Part shown: one piece after another, positions 14,270-14,343 of the stretch | Numbering within the stretch: the stretch's first letter is position 1 | Layout: every line of letters starts with the position of its first letter | Assembly: GCA_022712475.1 (NCBI GenBank) | Contig: JALAGK010000517.1 | Coordinates: 1 to 14,343 of the forward strand | Length of the DNA stretch: 14,343 nucleotides | Source: Enterobacteriaceae bacterium | GTDB taxonomy: Bacteria > Pseudomonadota > Gammaproteobacteria > Enterobacterales > Enterobacteriaceae | Direction of reading: 5' to 3' | Made by a program: the position numbers and the translations under genes | Notes under the pieces: generated by a model | What the model was told of the DNA's origin: nothing | What the model saw: the letters and a program-made list of their open reading frames with translations, nothing else | The model's database searches: none

Positions 14270-14301
14270 AATGTAGACTCTGGAGTCGACTCCAGAATCA
14301 A
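14270..14301 (-). promoter_or_regulatory. MerR-type promoter with ZntR operator, 20-bp spacer
   Basis: On the minus strand TTGATT (14301-14296) and TACATT (14275-14270) are separated by 20 bp. The over-long spacer is filled by the palindrome TCTGGAGTCGACTCCAGA (14296-14279 on this strand), 18 bp and perfect. This is the same operator core and spacing I recall for the zntA promoter of E. coli, where ZntR bound to Zn(II), Cd(II) or Pb(II) twists the DNA to activate. On the plus strand no promoter hexamers fit, so it drives the DUF1471/zinc-ribbon operon. The start would be near 14263. Confidence 0.85.
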
Positions 14302-14343
14302 GCAAGCCACTTCATATTTACTCGCCATTGCACAGCCCTGACA

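Noticed and set aside
14230..14328. 32-codon minus-strand frame (MASKYEVACLIL...) upstream of the DUF1471 gene
   Set aside because: It runs through the -35, operator, -10 and transcription start of the ZntR-type promoter, so it cannot be transcribed from it. Codon content looks incidental.
1..14343. CRISPR arrays, toxin-antitoxin pairs or other defence genes
   Set aside because: I looked for regular spaced repeats and small gene pairs with such features. None was seen apart from the features listed.

Overview
The window is chromosomal DNA from a member of the Enterobacteriaceae. The proteins YhaJ, YhaH, YqjG, YqjF, YjgR and Ahr match E. coli K-12 homologues nearly full length, and tRNA-Leu(CAA) matches leuX. 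Coding GC is high, as in Cronobacter, Enterobacter or Kosakonia relatives; I cannot name the species from sequence alone. All family assignments come from recalled sequences and visible motifs, with no database search.

Layout. (1) 1-2933: yhaJ (+, LysR regulator) converges with yhaH, yqjG and yqjF (all -). This looks like a quinone/aromatic-stress module. Almost identical 15-bp LysR-type boxes lie at 74-88, over the presumed yhaJ promoter, and at 3083-3097, about 62 bp upstream of the presumed yqjF start site. This fits YhaJ repressing itself and activating yqjF. (2) 3126-7679: yjgR (-, HerA-like ATPase), a single-chain dihydroxyacetone kinase (+) and ahr (-, zinc NADPH aldehyde reductase), punctuated by hairpin terminators. 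(3) 7902-10987: an hscC-type Hsp70 and a membrane J-domain protein of the DjlB/DjlC kind, overlapping by ATGA. (4) 11150-12172: leuX with its promoter, then a P4-type integrase broken by a 1-bp insertion and truncated by an IS. (5) 12173-13379: an IS3-family element with terminal inverted repeats, an orfA/orfB slippery heptamer, and a 1-bp insertion exactly at the catalytic Glu codon of orfB. Its flanks show no target duplication and the rest of the integrase is missing, so most of the leuX island was probably deleted. (6) 13380-14343: a gene fragment, then a two-gene minus-strand operon: an exported DUF1471/YhcN-like protein followed by a Gly/His-rich protein with two zinc ribbons, ending at a strong terminator.

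The most interesting signal is upstream of that last operon. An 18-bp perfect palindrome (TCTGGAGTCGACTCCAGA) sits between TTGATT and TACATT, spaced 20 bp apart on the minus strand. This is the architecture of the ZntR-controlled zntA promoter. The operon is therefore predicted to be a zinc (Cd/Pb)-induced unit coupling a secreted DUF1471 protein to a zinc-ribbon protein, which I do not recognise as a described system.
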